In this document: positions 45,257 through 56,218 of the stretch, one piece after another | Numbering within the stretch: the stretch's first letter is position 1 | How the letters are laid out: each line of letters begins with the position of its first letter | Assembly: GCA_030684355.1 (NCBI GenBank) | Contig: JAUXTN010000254.1 | Span: forward strand, 1 to 64,000 | Reading direction: 5' to 3' | Length of the DNA stretch: 64,000 bases | Source of the DNA: Pseudomonadota bacterium | GTDB taxonomy: Bacteria > Myxococcota_A > UBA796 > SXON01 | Position numbers and translations under genes: made by a program | The notes under the pieces: model-generated | What the model was told of the DNA's origin: nothing | What the model saw: the letters and a program-made list of their open reading frames with translations, nothing else | Database searches by the model: none

Positions 45257-46174
45257 ATGTCCGACGAGCCCGTCCAGAGCGCCCCCGCGCGCGTCGCGTT
45301 CGTCTTCCCCGGCCAGGGGAGCCAATCCGTGGGGATGGACGCCGGGCTCGACCCCGCCACGTTCGCGGAGGCCGACGACGCCCTCGGCTACGCGCTCTCC
45401 GCGATCGTCCGGGAGGGCCCGGTCGAGCGCCTCGCGCAGACCGAGGTCACCCAGCCGGCGCTGCTCACGACGTCCATCGCGATGGCGCGGATGCTCGCCC
45501 GCGCCCGCCCCGACATCGCCCCGTCGTTCGCCGCCGGGCACTCGCTCGGGGAGTACGGCGCGCTCGTGGTCGCCGGGGTGCTCGACTTCGGCGACGCCGT
45601 GCGGCTCGTGCGCCTGCGCGGTCGGGCGATGCAGGACGCCGTCCCGTTCGGGGTCGGCACGATGGCCGCCATCATGGGCCTGGAGACCGAGGAGGTCCGC
45701 GCCTTGTGCGAGGCCCACGCCGAGGGCGAGGTCGTCGAGCTCGCCGGGCACAACTGCCCCGGGCAGACCGTGATCGCCGGGCACGTCGGCGCGGTCGACC
45801 GCGTGTGCGAGGCCGTCGGCTCCGGAGCCCGGCGCCTCACCGTGAGCGCCCCCTTCCACTGCTCGCTCCTGCGGCCTGCCGCCGACGCGCTCGAGGCCGC
45901 GCTCGCGGACGTGCGCCTCCACGCGCCGCTCTTCCCCGTCGTGCAGAACGCCTACGCGGACGTGGCGCCCGACGTCGACGGCATCCGCGCCCGCCTCGTC
46001 GAGCAGGTCGTGAAGCCGGTGCGGTGGATGGAGTGCGTGCAGCACATGAAGGGGTTCGGCGCCGCGCGCTGCGTCGAGATCGGCCCGGGCAAGACCCTCG
46101 CCGGGCTCGGCAAGCGGATCGACCGCTCGCTCCCCGTCGTCAGCTTCGCGGATCTGCTCGGAGGTGTGGCATGA
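45257..46174 (+). CDS. fabD: Malonyl-CoA:ACP transacylase
   Basis: 305 residues. Loads malonyl groups from CoA onto the carrier protein. Active-site GHSLGEY holds nucleophile Ser96, and the catalytic His is His201 in SAPFHCS; these numbers match E. coli FabD (Ser92, His201). FPGQGSQ at 17-23 is the N-terminal signature. ATG at 45257 has AGGAG just before it. The stop overlaps the half-length ketosynthase-like gene (ATGA). It is likely dedicated to this set, although it could also serve general fatty acid synthesis. Confidence 0.94.
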   Translation: MSDEPVQSAPARVAFVFPGQGSQSVGMDAGLDPATFAEADDALGYALSAIVREGPVERLAQTEVTQPALLTTSIAMARMLARARPDIAPSFAAGHSLGEYGALVVAGVLDFGDAVRLVRLRGRAMQDAVPFGVGTMAAIMGLETEEVRALCEAHAEGEVVELAGHNCPGQTVIAGHVGAVDRVCEAVGSGARRLTVSAPFHCSLLRPAADALEAALADVRLHAPLFPVVQNAYADVAPDVDGIRARLVEQVVKPVRWMECVQHMKGFGAARCVEIGPGKTLAGLGKRIDRSLPVVSFADLLGGVA

Positions 46175-46947
46175 GGCCCGTTTCGCTCGTCGCCGCCTCG
46201 CTCTTCTGCCCCGCGGGGATCGGCGCCAACGGCCTCGGTCCCGCCGCACCCGGCCCGGTCCCCGGGTTCGCGCCGCACGCGCACGGCGTCCCGCGCAAGC
46301 ACCTGAAGACGATGACGCGCGCGGTCCAGCTCGGCTGCGCCGCGGTCTACGCCGCGCTCGAGGATTGGCCCACGTGGCGCATGGTCCCCGCGGAGCGCCG
46401 CGGCCTCTACGTCGGCGCCTCGCCCCAGCAGGGGGACGCCGAGGACATCGAGCCGGCGCTCCAGGCGGCGGGCACCCCCTTCACCCTCGGCGGCTTCGCG
46501 GAGCGCGGGGTGCCGATGATCCCGCCGCTCTGGCTCGTGAAGGGGCTGTCGAACAACATCCTCGGCTACTCCTCGGCGCAGTTCGACTTCCAGGGCGACA
46601 ACGGCAACTGGTGCGACGGGGGCCATGGCGGCTCCGTGGCGCTCACGAACGCGGTGCACGCCGTCGCCGAGGGGCGCGTGGACCTCGCCGTGGCCGGTGG
46701 GGCGGACGCCCTGGTCGGCGCGGAGGCCCTGTTCGGCGCGCCGTGTGCCGAAGGGGCGGCGTTCCTCGTGCTCGTGGCCGGAGAGGTCGGCAAGACGCGG
46801 GTGACCGCCGGCCTCCCGACGGTGGAGGGCGCCGAGCGCGACCTCGGCGAGCTCGGCGCGGCGGGCGTCCCGATCGCGATTGCGCGCCAGTGGCTCGCCG
46901 GCCTGCTCGAAGTGCGCGCGGGCGGGATCCACCTCTTTCGCGACTAA
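46171..46947 (+). CDS. Second half-length ketosynthase-like protein, chain-length-factor-like
   Basis: 258 residues, paralogous in layout to the 40826 protein: an N-terminal ketosynthase half without the His-containing C-terminal half. The active-site loop reads GDNGNWCDGGHGG. There is a Cys, but three residues before the usual position, which holds Gly, so the standard nucleophile is missing. Start ATG overlaps the fabD stop. It probably pairs with the 44027 ketosynthase to set chain length. The 84 bases after it hold a clear promoter for the carrier protein gene. Confidence 0.76.
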   Translation: MRPVSLVAASLFCPAGIGANGLGPAAPGPVPGFAPHAHGVPRKHLKTMTRAVQLGCAAVYAALEDWPTWRMVPAERRGLYVGASPQQGDAEDIEPALQAAGTPFTLGGFAERGVPMIPPLWLVKGLSNNILGYSSAQFDFQGDNGNWCDGGHGGSVALTNAVHAVAEGRVDLAVAGGADALVGAEALFGAPCAEGAAFLVLVAGEVGKTRVTAGLPTVEGAERDLGELGAAGVPIAIARQWLAGLLEVRAGGIHLFRD

Positions 46948-46981
46948 ATCCCGCACGCTCGTCAGGGGTTTGTGGGAGCAG

Positions 46982-47010
46982 GTGACAGGGACCATAGTTC
47001 GCTCTAGAAT
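46982..47010 (+). promoter_or_regulatory. Sigma70 promoter of the carrier-protein gene
   Basis: GTGACA (46982-46987), a 17-base spacer and TAGAAT (47005-47010) give a near-consensus promoter with optimal spacing. Transcription would start about 15 bases before the TTG at 47032, so the carrier and reductase can be made separately from the genes upstream. Confidence 0.6.
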
Positions 47011-47031
47011 CCGCGCCCCCTGGAGACGACG

Positions 47032-47463
47032 TTGTCCTCCCTGCCTACCGCCGCGTTGCCCGCTGGCGTCGATGATGTCCTGTTCGAGAAGGTCCGCTCC
47101 TGCATCGCGGAGGCCCTCGGCCTCGACGCCGAGGAGGTGGGCTACGGCTCGCGTCTCATCGGCGACCTCGGCGCAGAGTCGCTCGACTTCCTCGACATCG
47201 CGTTCCGCCTCGAGCGCGCCTTCGACATCCGCATCCCCCGCGGCGGCATCGAAGCCGCCAGCAAGGAAGGCATGGCGGAAGGGGAGAGCTACGAGGTCAA
47301 CGGGGTCCTCACCCCCGCGGCGCTCCAGCGGCTCGCGGCGCACATGCCCGAAGTGCCCCCGGAGGAGTTCCGCCCCGGCCTGAAGGTCTCCGAGGTCTCG
47401 TCGCTCATGCGCGTCGGCACCTTCTGCAACGTCGTCGCCGGCCTCCGCGCAGCGAAGGCCTGA
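47032..47463 (+). CDS. Acyl carrier protein with C-terminal extension
   Basis: 143 residues. The first half is a carrier fold: VRSCIAEALGLDAEEV, then GAESLDFLDIAFRLE with Ser50 as the phosphopantetheine site, and helix III after IRIPRGGI. The last about 65 residues extend beyond the usual 80-residue carrier and end in SSLMRVGTF. Start is TTG at 47032 with GGAG seven bases upstream; no better start is nearby. It is the likely substrate platform for the ketosynthases, FabZ-like enzyme and the acyl-ACP reductase that follows eight bases later. Confidence 0.88.
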   Translation: MSSLPTAALPAGVDDVLFEKVRSCIAEALGLDAEEVGYGSRLIGDLGAESLDFLDIAFRLERAFDIRIPRGGIEAASKEGMAEGESYEVNGVLTPAALQRLAAHMPEVPPEEFRPGLKVSEVSSLMRVGTFCNVVAGLRAAKA

Positions 47464-47470
47464 TCGGGGC

Positions 47471-48379
47471 GTGGCCGCCCGCGCTCTGCCGAAGCCCAGC
47501 TTCGTCTTCCTCGTGCATCCCCTGGTGCCCGCGGCGCGCCGCCTCGCCGCGCTCCGCACCGGGCGGCTCCGCATGCTCGCGACGGGCCGCCCCACGATCG
47601 ACGACGTCGCGGTCTACTGCCGCGTCGGCTTCGGCGACGTCGAGGGCGTCGTCATGGGCGTGCCGCTCCTGCCGGACGAGCTGCTCGCCGACCAGGCGCG
47701 GGCGCTCGCGTGGATGGAGCGGGGCGTGCAGATCGCGGCGCCGGTCGGCCACGTGGGGCTCGGGAGCGTGCTCGCGGTGGTCGCGGGGCGCGGCACGGCG
47801 CTCGCGGAGGCGTGCGGCCTCCCGGTGACGACGGGCAACGCCGCCACGGCGTGGGCGGCCACCGCCATCACGGGCCGGGTCGCGGCCGGGCGGCCGATCG
47901 CGGTGCTCGGCGGCCGCGGCGCCGTGGGGCGGGCGGTGGCGGACGTGCTCGCCGCCGACGGACACCAGGTCGCCGTCGATCCGATCGACGTGTCCCGCTA
48001 CGAGGTGGTCGTCGGTGCCCACACGACGGGCGGTGTGCTCGCGCCGTCGGCGCTCCACCCGCGTGCCACGCTCGTGGACGTGGCGCTCCCGCCCACCCTC
48101 TCCGGGCCGCCGCCGGAGGGCGTCACGGTCCTCGCCGGCGAGTCGATCGCCCTCCCGCGCGACTGGCGCCGCGACGGATGGGGCCACTTCTTCCACATCG
48201 TGGCCGGGTACGGCTGGGGCGGCGTGTACGCCTGCCTCCTGGAGCCCCTGATCGCCGCGCGCCTCGGCCGCTCCACCCCCTTCGCGCAGGGGCGCCGCCT
48301 CGATGTCGCGGCGGTACGCGCGTTCGGCGCCGCCGCGGAGGCCGCGGGCTTCCATCCCCGGATACGAAGGCTGCACTGA
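47471..48379 (+). CDS. Acyl-ACP reductase-like protein (cyanobacterial AAR family)
   Basis: 302 residues. By recalled comparison the layout follows the cyanobacterial long-chain acyl-ACP reductases: a helical N-terminal part with FLVHPLVPA, then VTTGNAATAWAAT near 119, an NAD(P)-binding GGRGAVG (147-153), VDVALPPTLSG in place of the VLIDGGYPKNL stretch, and the catalytic-Cys region GVYACLLEPLIA with Cys255, followed by the final AAGFHP. AAR reduces a fatty acyl-ACP to a free aldehyde with NADPH. Directly after a carrier protein this would release a chain as aldehyde. Start GTG at 47471. The family assignment comes from memory and needs a profile search. Confidence 0.62.
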   Translation: MAARALPKPSFVFLVHPLVPAARRLAALRTGRLRMLATGRPTIDDVAVYCRVGFGDVEGVVMGVPLLPDELLADQARALAWMERGVQIAAPVGHVGLGSVLAVVAGRGTALAEACGLPVTTGNAATAWAATAITGRVAAGRPIAVLGGRGAVGRAVADVLAADGHQVAVDPIDVSRYEVVVGAHTTGGVLAPSALHPRATLVDVALPPTLSGPPPEGVTVLAGESIALPRDWRRDGWGHFFHIVAGYGWGGVYACLLEPLIAARLGRSTPFAQGRRLDVAAVRAFGAAAEAAGFHPRIRRLH

Positions 48380-48386
48380 GGTTCCC

Positions 48387-50696
<2,310 letters not shown>

Positions 50697-50703
50697 GACC
50701 GGC

Positions 50704-50808
50704 GGAGCGAAGCTCGGCGTCCGTCCGATCTCCCCGGTCGCAGGGGACCCGGGCGTCGGCACAGACTTCGCTCCCTCGCAGGAAGTCCGTCGATGGGACC
50801 TTTCCCAT
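50704..50808 (+). promoter_or_regulatory. Candidate structured RNA leader upstream of the methyltransferase gene
   Basis: The 139-base gap holds nested inverted repeats: GGAGCGAAG (50704) with CTTCGCTCC (50766), a nine-base perfect stem, enclosing TCCCC (50731) with GGGGA (50743). A competing GACTTC/GAAGTC pair (50764/50782) shares bases with the outer stem, and a separate ATGGGA/TCCCAT hairpin spans 50793-50808. The competing pairings are what a switching leader would show; terminator or protein operator are alternatives. Confidence 0.4.
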
Positions 50809-50835
50809 ACGCCCGCGCCGTGGGAGACTACTCGT

Positions 50836-51705
50836 ATGTACTGCTGTCCTCGGACCGGGGGTCCGCTGAAGGACTGGCATTCCGTCACCGGGCAGGTCAC
50901 CTACCCGATGCTCGACGGTGTGCCGGTGTTGCTGGTCGACCCGGTGGCCCTGCTCTCCTCCCATCCTCCTCGCTCGCCGGCCGCAGCGGAAGCCACACGG
51001 TGTGGCCTGCCCGACCCCATCACGCCCCACTTGCCGCCGTCGCTCTTCGGCGCCCCGAGCGGGTTCGGCCAGTGGCTGACCAGCCTCGGCGAGGTCTCGC
51101 CCGACTCCATCGCGGCGGGGTTCGCGGCCAAGCACGCCCCCCCGGGCGCCGCGTTGGACGTGGGCTGCGGCGTCGGCACGATGGCGCGCCGCATGGTCAC
51201 GTCGGGGCGCGCCACGTGGGCCTTCGATCGCTCGCCGGACGCCGTGTTGCTCGCGAAGGGGCTGCTCTGCGGCACCCTCCAGCAGACGGTGATCCCCACC
51301 TCCCGGCGCGGTCTGCGGCGCGTGAAGGTGCCGTTCAAGCCCATCACCGCCAACCTCGAGATCTGCATCGCCGACGCCTCGCGGCCGCCGTTCCCGCCGG
51401 GCTCGTTCGCCTGGGTGCACCTCGGGGACGTGCTGGACGAGCTCGGAGATGACGTGGGCGACGTGCTCGTGGCGTGCGAGGGCATGTTGAAGCGCGGCGG
51501 GCTCCTCACCCTGTCGACCTCCTACGGCGCGCCGACGAGCGCGAGCGAGACCTCCACGCCGCCCGAAGAGGAGCTGCTCGAGGCGCTCGAGGGGCTCGGC
51601 CTCCAGGTCATCGACCAGCAGGATCGCGTGCCGCAGGTCTCGCGCGACTTCGACCGTGGGTACCGCGTCCGCTTCATGCACATCATCGCCGCGCGCAAGA
51701 AGTGA
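50836..51705 (+). CDS. SAM-dependent methyltransferase with Trm112-like N-terminus
   Basis: 289 residues. The first about 35 residues (YCCPRTGGPLKDW ... YPMLDGVPVLL) resemble a Trm112-like zinc-ribbon remnant, as in fused methyltransferase activators, with only two Cys left. Residues 107-220 are a class I SAM fold with the loop LDVGCGVGTMA (107-117), an acidic end of strand 2 (FDRSPDA) and VLDELGDD near strand 4. The acceptor is unknown. The start codon has a GGGAG some ten bases upstream. The preceding leader contains inverted repeats. The stop overlaps the next gene (GTGA). Confidence 0.82.
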   Translation: MYCCPRTGGPLKDWHSVTGQVTYPMLDGVPVLLVDPVALLSSHPPRSPAAAEATRCGLPDPITPHLPPSLFGAPSGFGQWLTSLGEVSPDSIAAGFAAKHAPPGAALDVGCGVGTMARRMVTSGRATWAFDRSPDAVLLAKGLLCGTLQQTVIPTSRRGLRRVKVPFKPITANLEICIADASRPPFPPGSFAWVHLGDVLDELGDDVGDVLVACEGMLKRGGLLTLSTSYGAPTSASETSTPPEEELLEALEGLGLQVIDQQDRVPQVSRDFDRGYRVRFMHIIAARKK

Positions 51706-52385
51706 CCGAGAGGGTGCCGGCCGCGGCGGGACGGCGCCGGCCCTGGATCGTGTTCGCCCTGGAGGACACCCTCCTCGACACCCGCGCCGGGCGCCTCGCC
51801 GTCATCCACGCGCTCTCCGGCGCCACCCCGGCCGACGTCGCCGCGTTCGAGGCCACCGGCGAGTACGACGATCCCTGGATCATCGCCCGCGCGGCCGGCA
51901 CGTGGGTCCGCGCCGGCCGGCCACGGCCCATCCCGTCCGGTGGGTGGCGGGTGGTCGTGAACCAATGCGGGGGGGACCCCGGCGACCTCGCCATCAAGGC
52001 CAGGACGCTCTCGGAGCTCCGCGGCTGGAAGGCCGAGGCGCCACGGGTGGATGCGACGCGGCTCGTGCGGCTCGCGGAGCTGGCCCAGCTCGCCGTGGTC
52101 ACCGGCCGCGATCGGACCGCGCTGGCACGCGCCGAGGGCGTGCTCGGCTACCACTTCGGCGCCGCCACGACCGCGGAGGACGGCCTCCGCCCCGACCCCC
52201 AGGTGGTGCTCCGCCACGGGCCGAACGGGCACTACATCGGGGTCACCGAGGCGGACCGCGCCACCGCCGGGGCCGCGCGCTTCGTGTTCCACGATGCCAC
52301 CAAGGGCCTCGCGCCCATCGTGGACCGCATGATCCAGAAGCTCACGCCGGTCGACGCGCTGCCCATCGTGCCGCAAGAGATCTGA
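51702..52385 (+). CDS. HAD-superfamily-like protein with altered catalytic Asp
   Basis: 227 residues. A haloacid-dehalogenase-like fold is suggested by the N-terminal VFALEDTLLDT (normally FDxDGTLxDT), VVTGRDRTAL as motif II, DATKGLAPI as motif III and a later acidic segment, but the first Asp is Ala19 and the second is Glu21, so phosphotransfer is probably lost or altered. GTG at 51702 overlaps the methyltransferase stop. Pairing with a methyltransferase hints at a joint role, perhaps binding a phosphorylated substrate. The fold assignment is moderate. Confidence 0.66.
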   Translation: MTERVPAAAGRRRPWIVFALEDTLLDTRAGRLAVIHALSGATPADVAAFEATGEYDDPWIIARAAGTWVRAGRPRPIPSGGWRVVVNQCGGDPGDLAIKARTLSELRGWKAEAPRVDATRLVRLAELAQLAVVTGRDRTALARAEGVLGYHFGAATTAEDGLRPDPQVVLRHGPNGHYIGVTEADRATAGAARFVFHDATKGLAPIVDRMIQKLTPVDALPIVPQEI

Positions 52386-52424
52386 CCCCTCGCGACGACG
52401 CCCGCGCGACCGCCGCCCGACGGG

Positions 52425-54911
52425 TCACTCCGGATCGAGCGTGGTCGCCTCGGCGGTGCGGACCTCGACGTCGGCGCGCCGGAAGGCGAGGCCATCGTAG
52501 AGCCCCTCCCGCCAGAGCTCGGTGCCGTCGTCGTTGCCGTAGGCGATGTTGAAGGAGGTCTCGGGGACACCGTCCTCCGCGAACGTGGTCACCGAGCGGA
52601 AGATCGGGCCCTCGTCGCCATTGCAGGTGTCGTCTGGGTCCCCGCTCTCCGCCCAGAAGCTGCACGCCGACACGTTCGGAGTGCTCTCGTCGCCGTCGAC
52701 GGGGAGGTAGGTCGTCTCGCCCCACGTCGGGTGGACCTTCACGCGGTGCATGTCGCCCCAGGTCCACGTCGGGAGCGCCTCGGCCGCCTGGCGCTCCATG
52801 CCCCACGTGAGGGCGTCGTCGAGCGCCGCGAGGAGATCGTAGTCTCCGCGCCCGTCGAGCACGGAGGCCACGGCGTCCTCGTGGACCAGCAGGTTGATCT
52901 TGGCGATGGTGACCGGCGACGCGGTCTCGACCGGCTGGAAGAGGAGCGAGAGGTCGCTCCCGAGGGTGCGCTTCGAGGCGAAGCCCTGCCACGCGCGGAA
53001 GAGGGCGGCCTCCTCGGAGGACCGCACCATGCGCCGATCCCAGGCGGAGAGGCGTGCGACGGCGGCGACGAGGTCGTCCCGCCCGCGGAAGTCCTCGAGG
53101 TCCTCGTCGGTGTCCATGCGGCTCGCCGCGGTCTCCAGGAGGGGGACGAGCGTGGCCGCGAGCGTGCTGTAGGTGTCGAGCTGCAACGCCATCATGTCGG
53201 CCGCGGTCGCGGGCCCCGCTCCGAGGACGCGGTCGAGCTCGCTGGAGATGCGCTCGGCGCGGAAGCCGGGCGAGAAGAAGCTCCCGTAGTAGAACGAGTC
53301 GTTCAACGGGTCGTTGTCGGCGGTGTGGCCCCACGGATCGTTGTTCGCGCTCACCAGGAAGGGCTGCGTGCCGTCCAGGTGGGGGAGGTGGTCCTCGGAG
53401 AGGTACTCGCCCGTCCAGAGCGTGCGGGGATCCGAGGCGTCGAGCATCTGGTTGGCGGCGGGGCGCGTCTCCACGGGGCCGCGGTCCGGGATGAGGCCGT
53501 GGGTGTGGTAGCGGATGCCGTCGGTCGTCGCGCCCATCCAGTTGTGCATGCCGACGCGCTGGTGGTCGATGGCAGCCTCGAACTCGTCCAGCGTCGAGGC
53601 GCGGTTGAGGTCGAAGTAGATGAGGATCTCGTTGGTCGGGTTGAAGCCCATCCACGCAACCATCACCGACCCGTTCGCGAAGAGGTTCTTCGGGACCGGG
53701 AGCAGGGCCTCCGGCAGGACGACGCCGTAGCCGTCGATGTCCTGGATGGTGATGACCCGCTCCTCCACCGTGCCGTCGGCGAGGAGGACCCGGATGGTCT
53801 CTTCGCGCTCGGAGACCGGCACGTCCGTGCCGCCCATGTTCGCGACGCCGTCGGTGATGGCAACGTCGTAGAGGTCGGTCTGGTCGGGGAAGTTCGTCGT
53901 CGCGGCCCAGGCGAGCTTGGCGTTGTGGCCGAGCTGCACGCCGGGAATGCCGACGAACGAGAAGCCGGCCACGTCGAAGGCGCCTCCGGCGTCCGCCGAG
54001 TTGAGGTGCTGCATGTAGAGCGTGTTCGGGTCGTGGAAGCTCGAGTGGGGGTCGTTCGCGATGATCGGCCGCCCGTTGTCCGTGTACGCGGCGTTCACCG
54101 CCCAGTTGTTGCTGCCCTCGCCCGGGTACGTGTAGTCGCGGATGGCTTGCACGCCCTTCACGAACGCGGCGGCCTCGTCGGGGGTCCACGTCAGGGGGCG
54201 CGGCGGTGCGGAGGCCGGGCGCTCGAGCGAAACCGGGGCGATGTCCGTGGCGATGAAGCGATCGATGGCGGGGTCGAACACCGGCATGTCGGCGTAGTTC
54301 GAGTTGAGCCGCGTCATGAGCGAGTAGAGGATGTCGTACTCGATCGTGCTCGAATAGCCGAGGTTGATCCGCTGTCCGACCGTGACGATGTCGGAGAGCG
54401 CCATCGGCTCGGGCAGGTAGTCGAGCTCGGCGGGCCCGAACCCCCAGGGCAGGGGGGCGTCCCCCGCGCGCACTTCCTCGATGCGGGCGTTCACGCCGCT
54501 GACGTAGGCGACCATCAGCGCGTAGTCGTCGGGCCGGTCCTCCGCGAGCCAGGCGAGGCTGTCGCACGCGTAGCGGCCGAAGTTGAAGGTGCGCGCGGTC
54601 ATGTCGTCGTTGTAGGACTCCTCTCCGCGGACCTCGGACAACGTGCCGCGCGCCGAGCGGACGAACGTGTCCATCTCGAAGAGCCGGTCGGTGGCGGTCT
54701 GGTAGCCGGAGGCCCAGAAGAGGTCGGTGTCGCTCTGCGCGTAGAGGTGCGGGATGCTGCGATCGTCCCGGAGCACTTCGACCGGGGCCGAGAGGGTGTA
54801 CGCGGCGGGGTGGTCCGCGAGATCGCATTCGGGCGGCAGCGGCTGCGCGCCCGGGCCCTTGGGACCTTCACACGCGGCGAGCAGCACGGAGAGGAAGAGC
54901 ATCGAGCGCAT
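52425..54911 (-). CDS. Penicillin-acylase-type Ntn hydrolase, lipoprotein
   Basis: 828 residues. A lipoprotein signal with LLAAC (Cys14) is followed by an S45 family acylase: the mature beta chain would begin at Ser267 in GEGSNNWAV, the conserved nucleophile after autoproteolytic removal of a linker, with Asn residues next to it. These enzymes cut amide bonds such as those of N-acyl-homoserine lactones, beta-lactams or lipopeptides, so it could remove signals or toxins in the periplasm or on the surface. ATG at 54911. No operon partner: 125 bases separate it from the redoxin gene on the same strand. The substrate is unknown. Confidence 0.9.
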   Translation of the reverse strand: MRSMLFLSVLLAACEGPKGPGAQPLPPECDLADHPAAYTLSAPVEVLRDDRSIPHLYAQSDTDLFWASGYQTATDRLFEMDTFVRSARGTLSEVRGEESYNDDMTARTFNFGRYACDSLAWLAEDRPDDYALMVAYVSGVNARIEEVRAGDAPLPWGFGPAELDYLPEPMALSDIVTVGQRINLGYSSTIEYDILYSLMTRLNSNYADMPVFDPAIDRFIATDIAPVSLERPASAPPRPLTWTPDEAAAFVKGVQAIRDYTYPGEGSNNWAVNAAYTDNGRPIIANDPHSSFHDPNTLYMQHLNSADAGGAFDVAGFSFVGIPGVQLGHNAKLAWAATTNFPDQTDLYDVAITDGVANMGGTDVPVSEREETIRVLLADGTVEERVITIQDIDGYGVVLPEALLPVPKNLFANGSVMVAWMGFNPTNEILIYFDLNRASTLDEFEAAIDHQRVGMHNWMGATTDGIRYHTHGLIPDRGPVETRPAANQMLDASDPRTLWTGEYLSEDHLPHLDGTQPFLVSANNDPWGHTADNDPLNDSFYYGSFFSPGFRAERISSELDRVLGAGPATAADMMALQLDTYSTLAATLVPLLETAASRMDTDEDLEDFRGRDDLVAAVARLSAWDRRMVRSSEEAALFRAWQGFASKRTLGSDLSLLFQPVETASPVTIAKINLLVHEDAVASVLDGRGDYDLLAALDDALTWGMERQAAEALPTWTWGDMHRVKVHPTWGETTYLPVDGDESTPNVSACSFWAESGDPDDTCNGDEGPIFRSVTTFAEDGVPETSFNIAYGNDDGTELWREGLYDGLAFRRADVEVRTAEATTLDPE

Positions 54912-55036
54912 GGGGATCCCGAAGGTGAGGGCGGTCCGGCGCGGAGACGGGGGCGCAGACCGGGGGCTTGAGCGGCGCCCTATCTAATCACTGGCCGCGC
55001 CGGCCCGCGATCGAGAAAAAAGAACCTCGACCGTCG

Positions 55037-55684
55037 CTACAAGTGATCCGCGAGCAGGGCGTCGGTCACGCGCGCGGGGTTGCCGGTCCAGGCGACGCGA
55101 CCTTCGCGGACGAGGGCGCCGGAGAGCGTCGAGGAGCGGCGCCACGCCTCGGCGGTGGCCCCCTCGGCATCCAGGCCGACCGGGAAGGTGATCGCCACGC
55201 GCCGCAGCCAGGCCGAGATCGTCGGCGCCGGGTGGAGGTCGCTCTCGCGCGTGAGGCCGATGACCGCGAGCCCCGCGTCCCGGTGGCGCCGCCAGAGGGC
55301 CTCCACGATCGCGAGGGCGTCGCGGTCGGAGTCCTCGGCCTCGAAGAACACGAGGAGCGTGACCTTGGCGGAGCCGAGGTTCCCCGTGCCCTGGATCCAG
55401 CGGCTCACCGAGAGCGTCGGGGCGGGCTTGCCGAGGAGATCGAGCTCCGCGCGCATCTGGCGGGCGCGCGCGGCGACGAGCTCGTCTTCGGAGATCGGGG
55501 CCGACTCGTCCGCATCGACCCCCACCTCCGGCGTCACCGCAGGCTCGGGAACGGGGGGAGGGGCGGCCGGGGGCGGCGTCGGCGCCGTCGCCACCGTTGG
55601 TGCGCTCGGGGTGGGCGGGGACACCGGCGGCGTCTCACCCGACCCGCATCCCAACAGGCTGGCGAGCGCCAGGATCACGTGCAT
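55037..55684 (-). CDS. Redoxin/thioredoxin-fold lipoprotein without active-site Cys
   Basis: 215 residues. A lipoprotein signal ends at LLGCG. A Pro-rich linker (PPTPS, PPPAAPPP) leads to a thioredoxin-like domain (VTLLVFFEAEDSDRDALAIVEALWRR), where the usual CxxC after VLVFFxA is replaced by AEDSD, so it has no thiol chemistry of its own. An RRVAITFPVGLDAEGATAEAWR stretch matches the peroxiredoxin/TlpA mid-region. Likely binds a partner in the periplasm. ATG at 55684 lies 13 bases after the preceding stop, within the ABC transporter operon. Confidence 0.74.
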   Translation of the reverse strand: MHVILALASLLGCGSGETPPVSPPTPSAPTVATAPTPPPAAPPPVPEPAVTPEVGVDADESAPISEDELVAARARQMRAELDLLGKPAPTLSVSRWIQGTGNLGSAKVTLLVFFEAEDSDRDALAIVEALWRRHRDAGLAVIGLTRESDLHPAPTISAWLRRVAITFPVGLDAEGATAEAWRRSSTLSGALVREGRVAWTGNPARVTDALLADHL

Positions 55685-55697
55685 CCGCGGGCGGCCA

Positions 55698-56210
55698 TCA
55701 GAGCCCGCACAGCGGGGCGTCGTCCGCGCTCCACAGGTTGTGGTAGCTGGGGCGCCGCGCCGGGAAGCAGGACGCCTGCTGCCGATCGAGCACGCGCTTT
55801 GCCACGCAGGACTGCCAGGGCGCCCATCGCTCGCCGGCCTGCCAGGTGGGCTCGTCCACCCACGGGATGGCGCGCGGGCTGCACGTGATCGCGATCTCGT
55901 GGAGGGAGTGGCGGAAGCACTGCGCGCCGAAGTCGGGGGTCGCCGCGCAGAGGGTGTAGGCCAGCGCGATCGCTCGTCGCGGATCGCCCTCCGCCCACCG
56001 CGGCGCGGCCTCGGCGAGCTGGAAGTAGCAGTCCGTGCGGCCCATCGGGTCGGCGACCTGGGCACAGTGGGCGCTGCAGGCCTCGTAGCTGGCGGTCTCC
56101 GCCTGGCACGCGCCGATCCACTGCCGATGTGCCTCCCGCTCGTCCACGACGGTGACCGCGGGGCCGTCGGAGTGGCACCCGAGCAGGAGCAGGGCAGGGA
56201 GGTACATCAT
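55698..56210 (-). CDS. Cys-rich lipoprotein in the ABC transporter operon
   Basis: 170 residues. Lipoprotein signal with LLLLGC (Cys12). The mature part has about ten Cys (QAETASYEACSAHC, DCYFQL, LCAAT, AQCFRH, TCSP), suggesting a disulfide-rich periplasmic or surface domain. The Cys spacing matches no family I know. An in-frame TTG at 56222 overlaps the stop of the ATPase gene; ATG at 56210 is used here. Neither has a good ribosome binding site. It may bind the transported compound. Confidence 0.7.
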   Translation of the reverse strand: MMYLPALLLLGCHSDGPAVTVVDEREAHRQWIGACQAETASYEACSAHCAQVADPMGRTDCYFQLAEAAPRWAEGDPRRAIALAYTLCAATPDFGAQCFRHSLHEIAITCSPRAIPWVDEPTWQAGERWAPWQSCVAKRVLDRQQASCFPARRPSYHNLWSADDAPLCGL

Positions 56211-56218
56211 GGGAGGGC

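Noticed and set aside
44027..46947. Idea that the two half-length ketosynthase-like proteins are assembly frame-shifts of full genes
   Set aside because: Both are cleanly coupled by start/stop overlaps or near gaps, have the same truncated layout and similar altered loops, so independent errors are unlikely.
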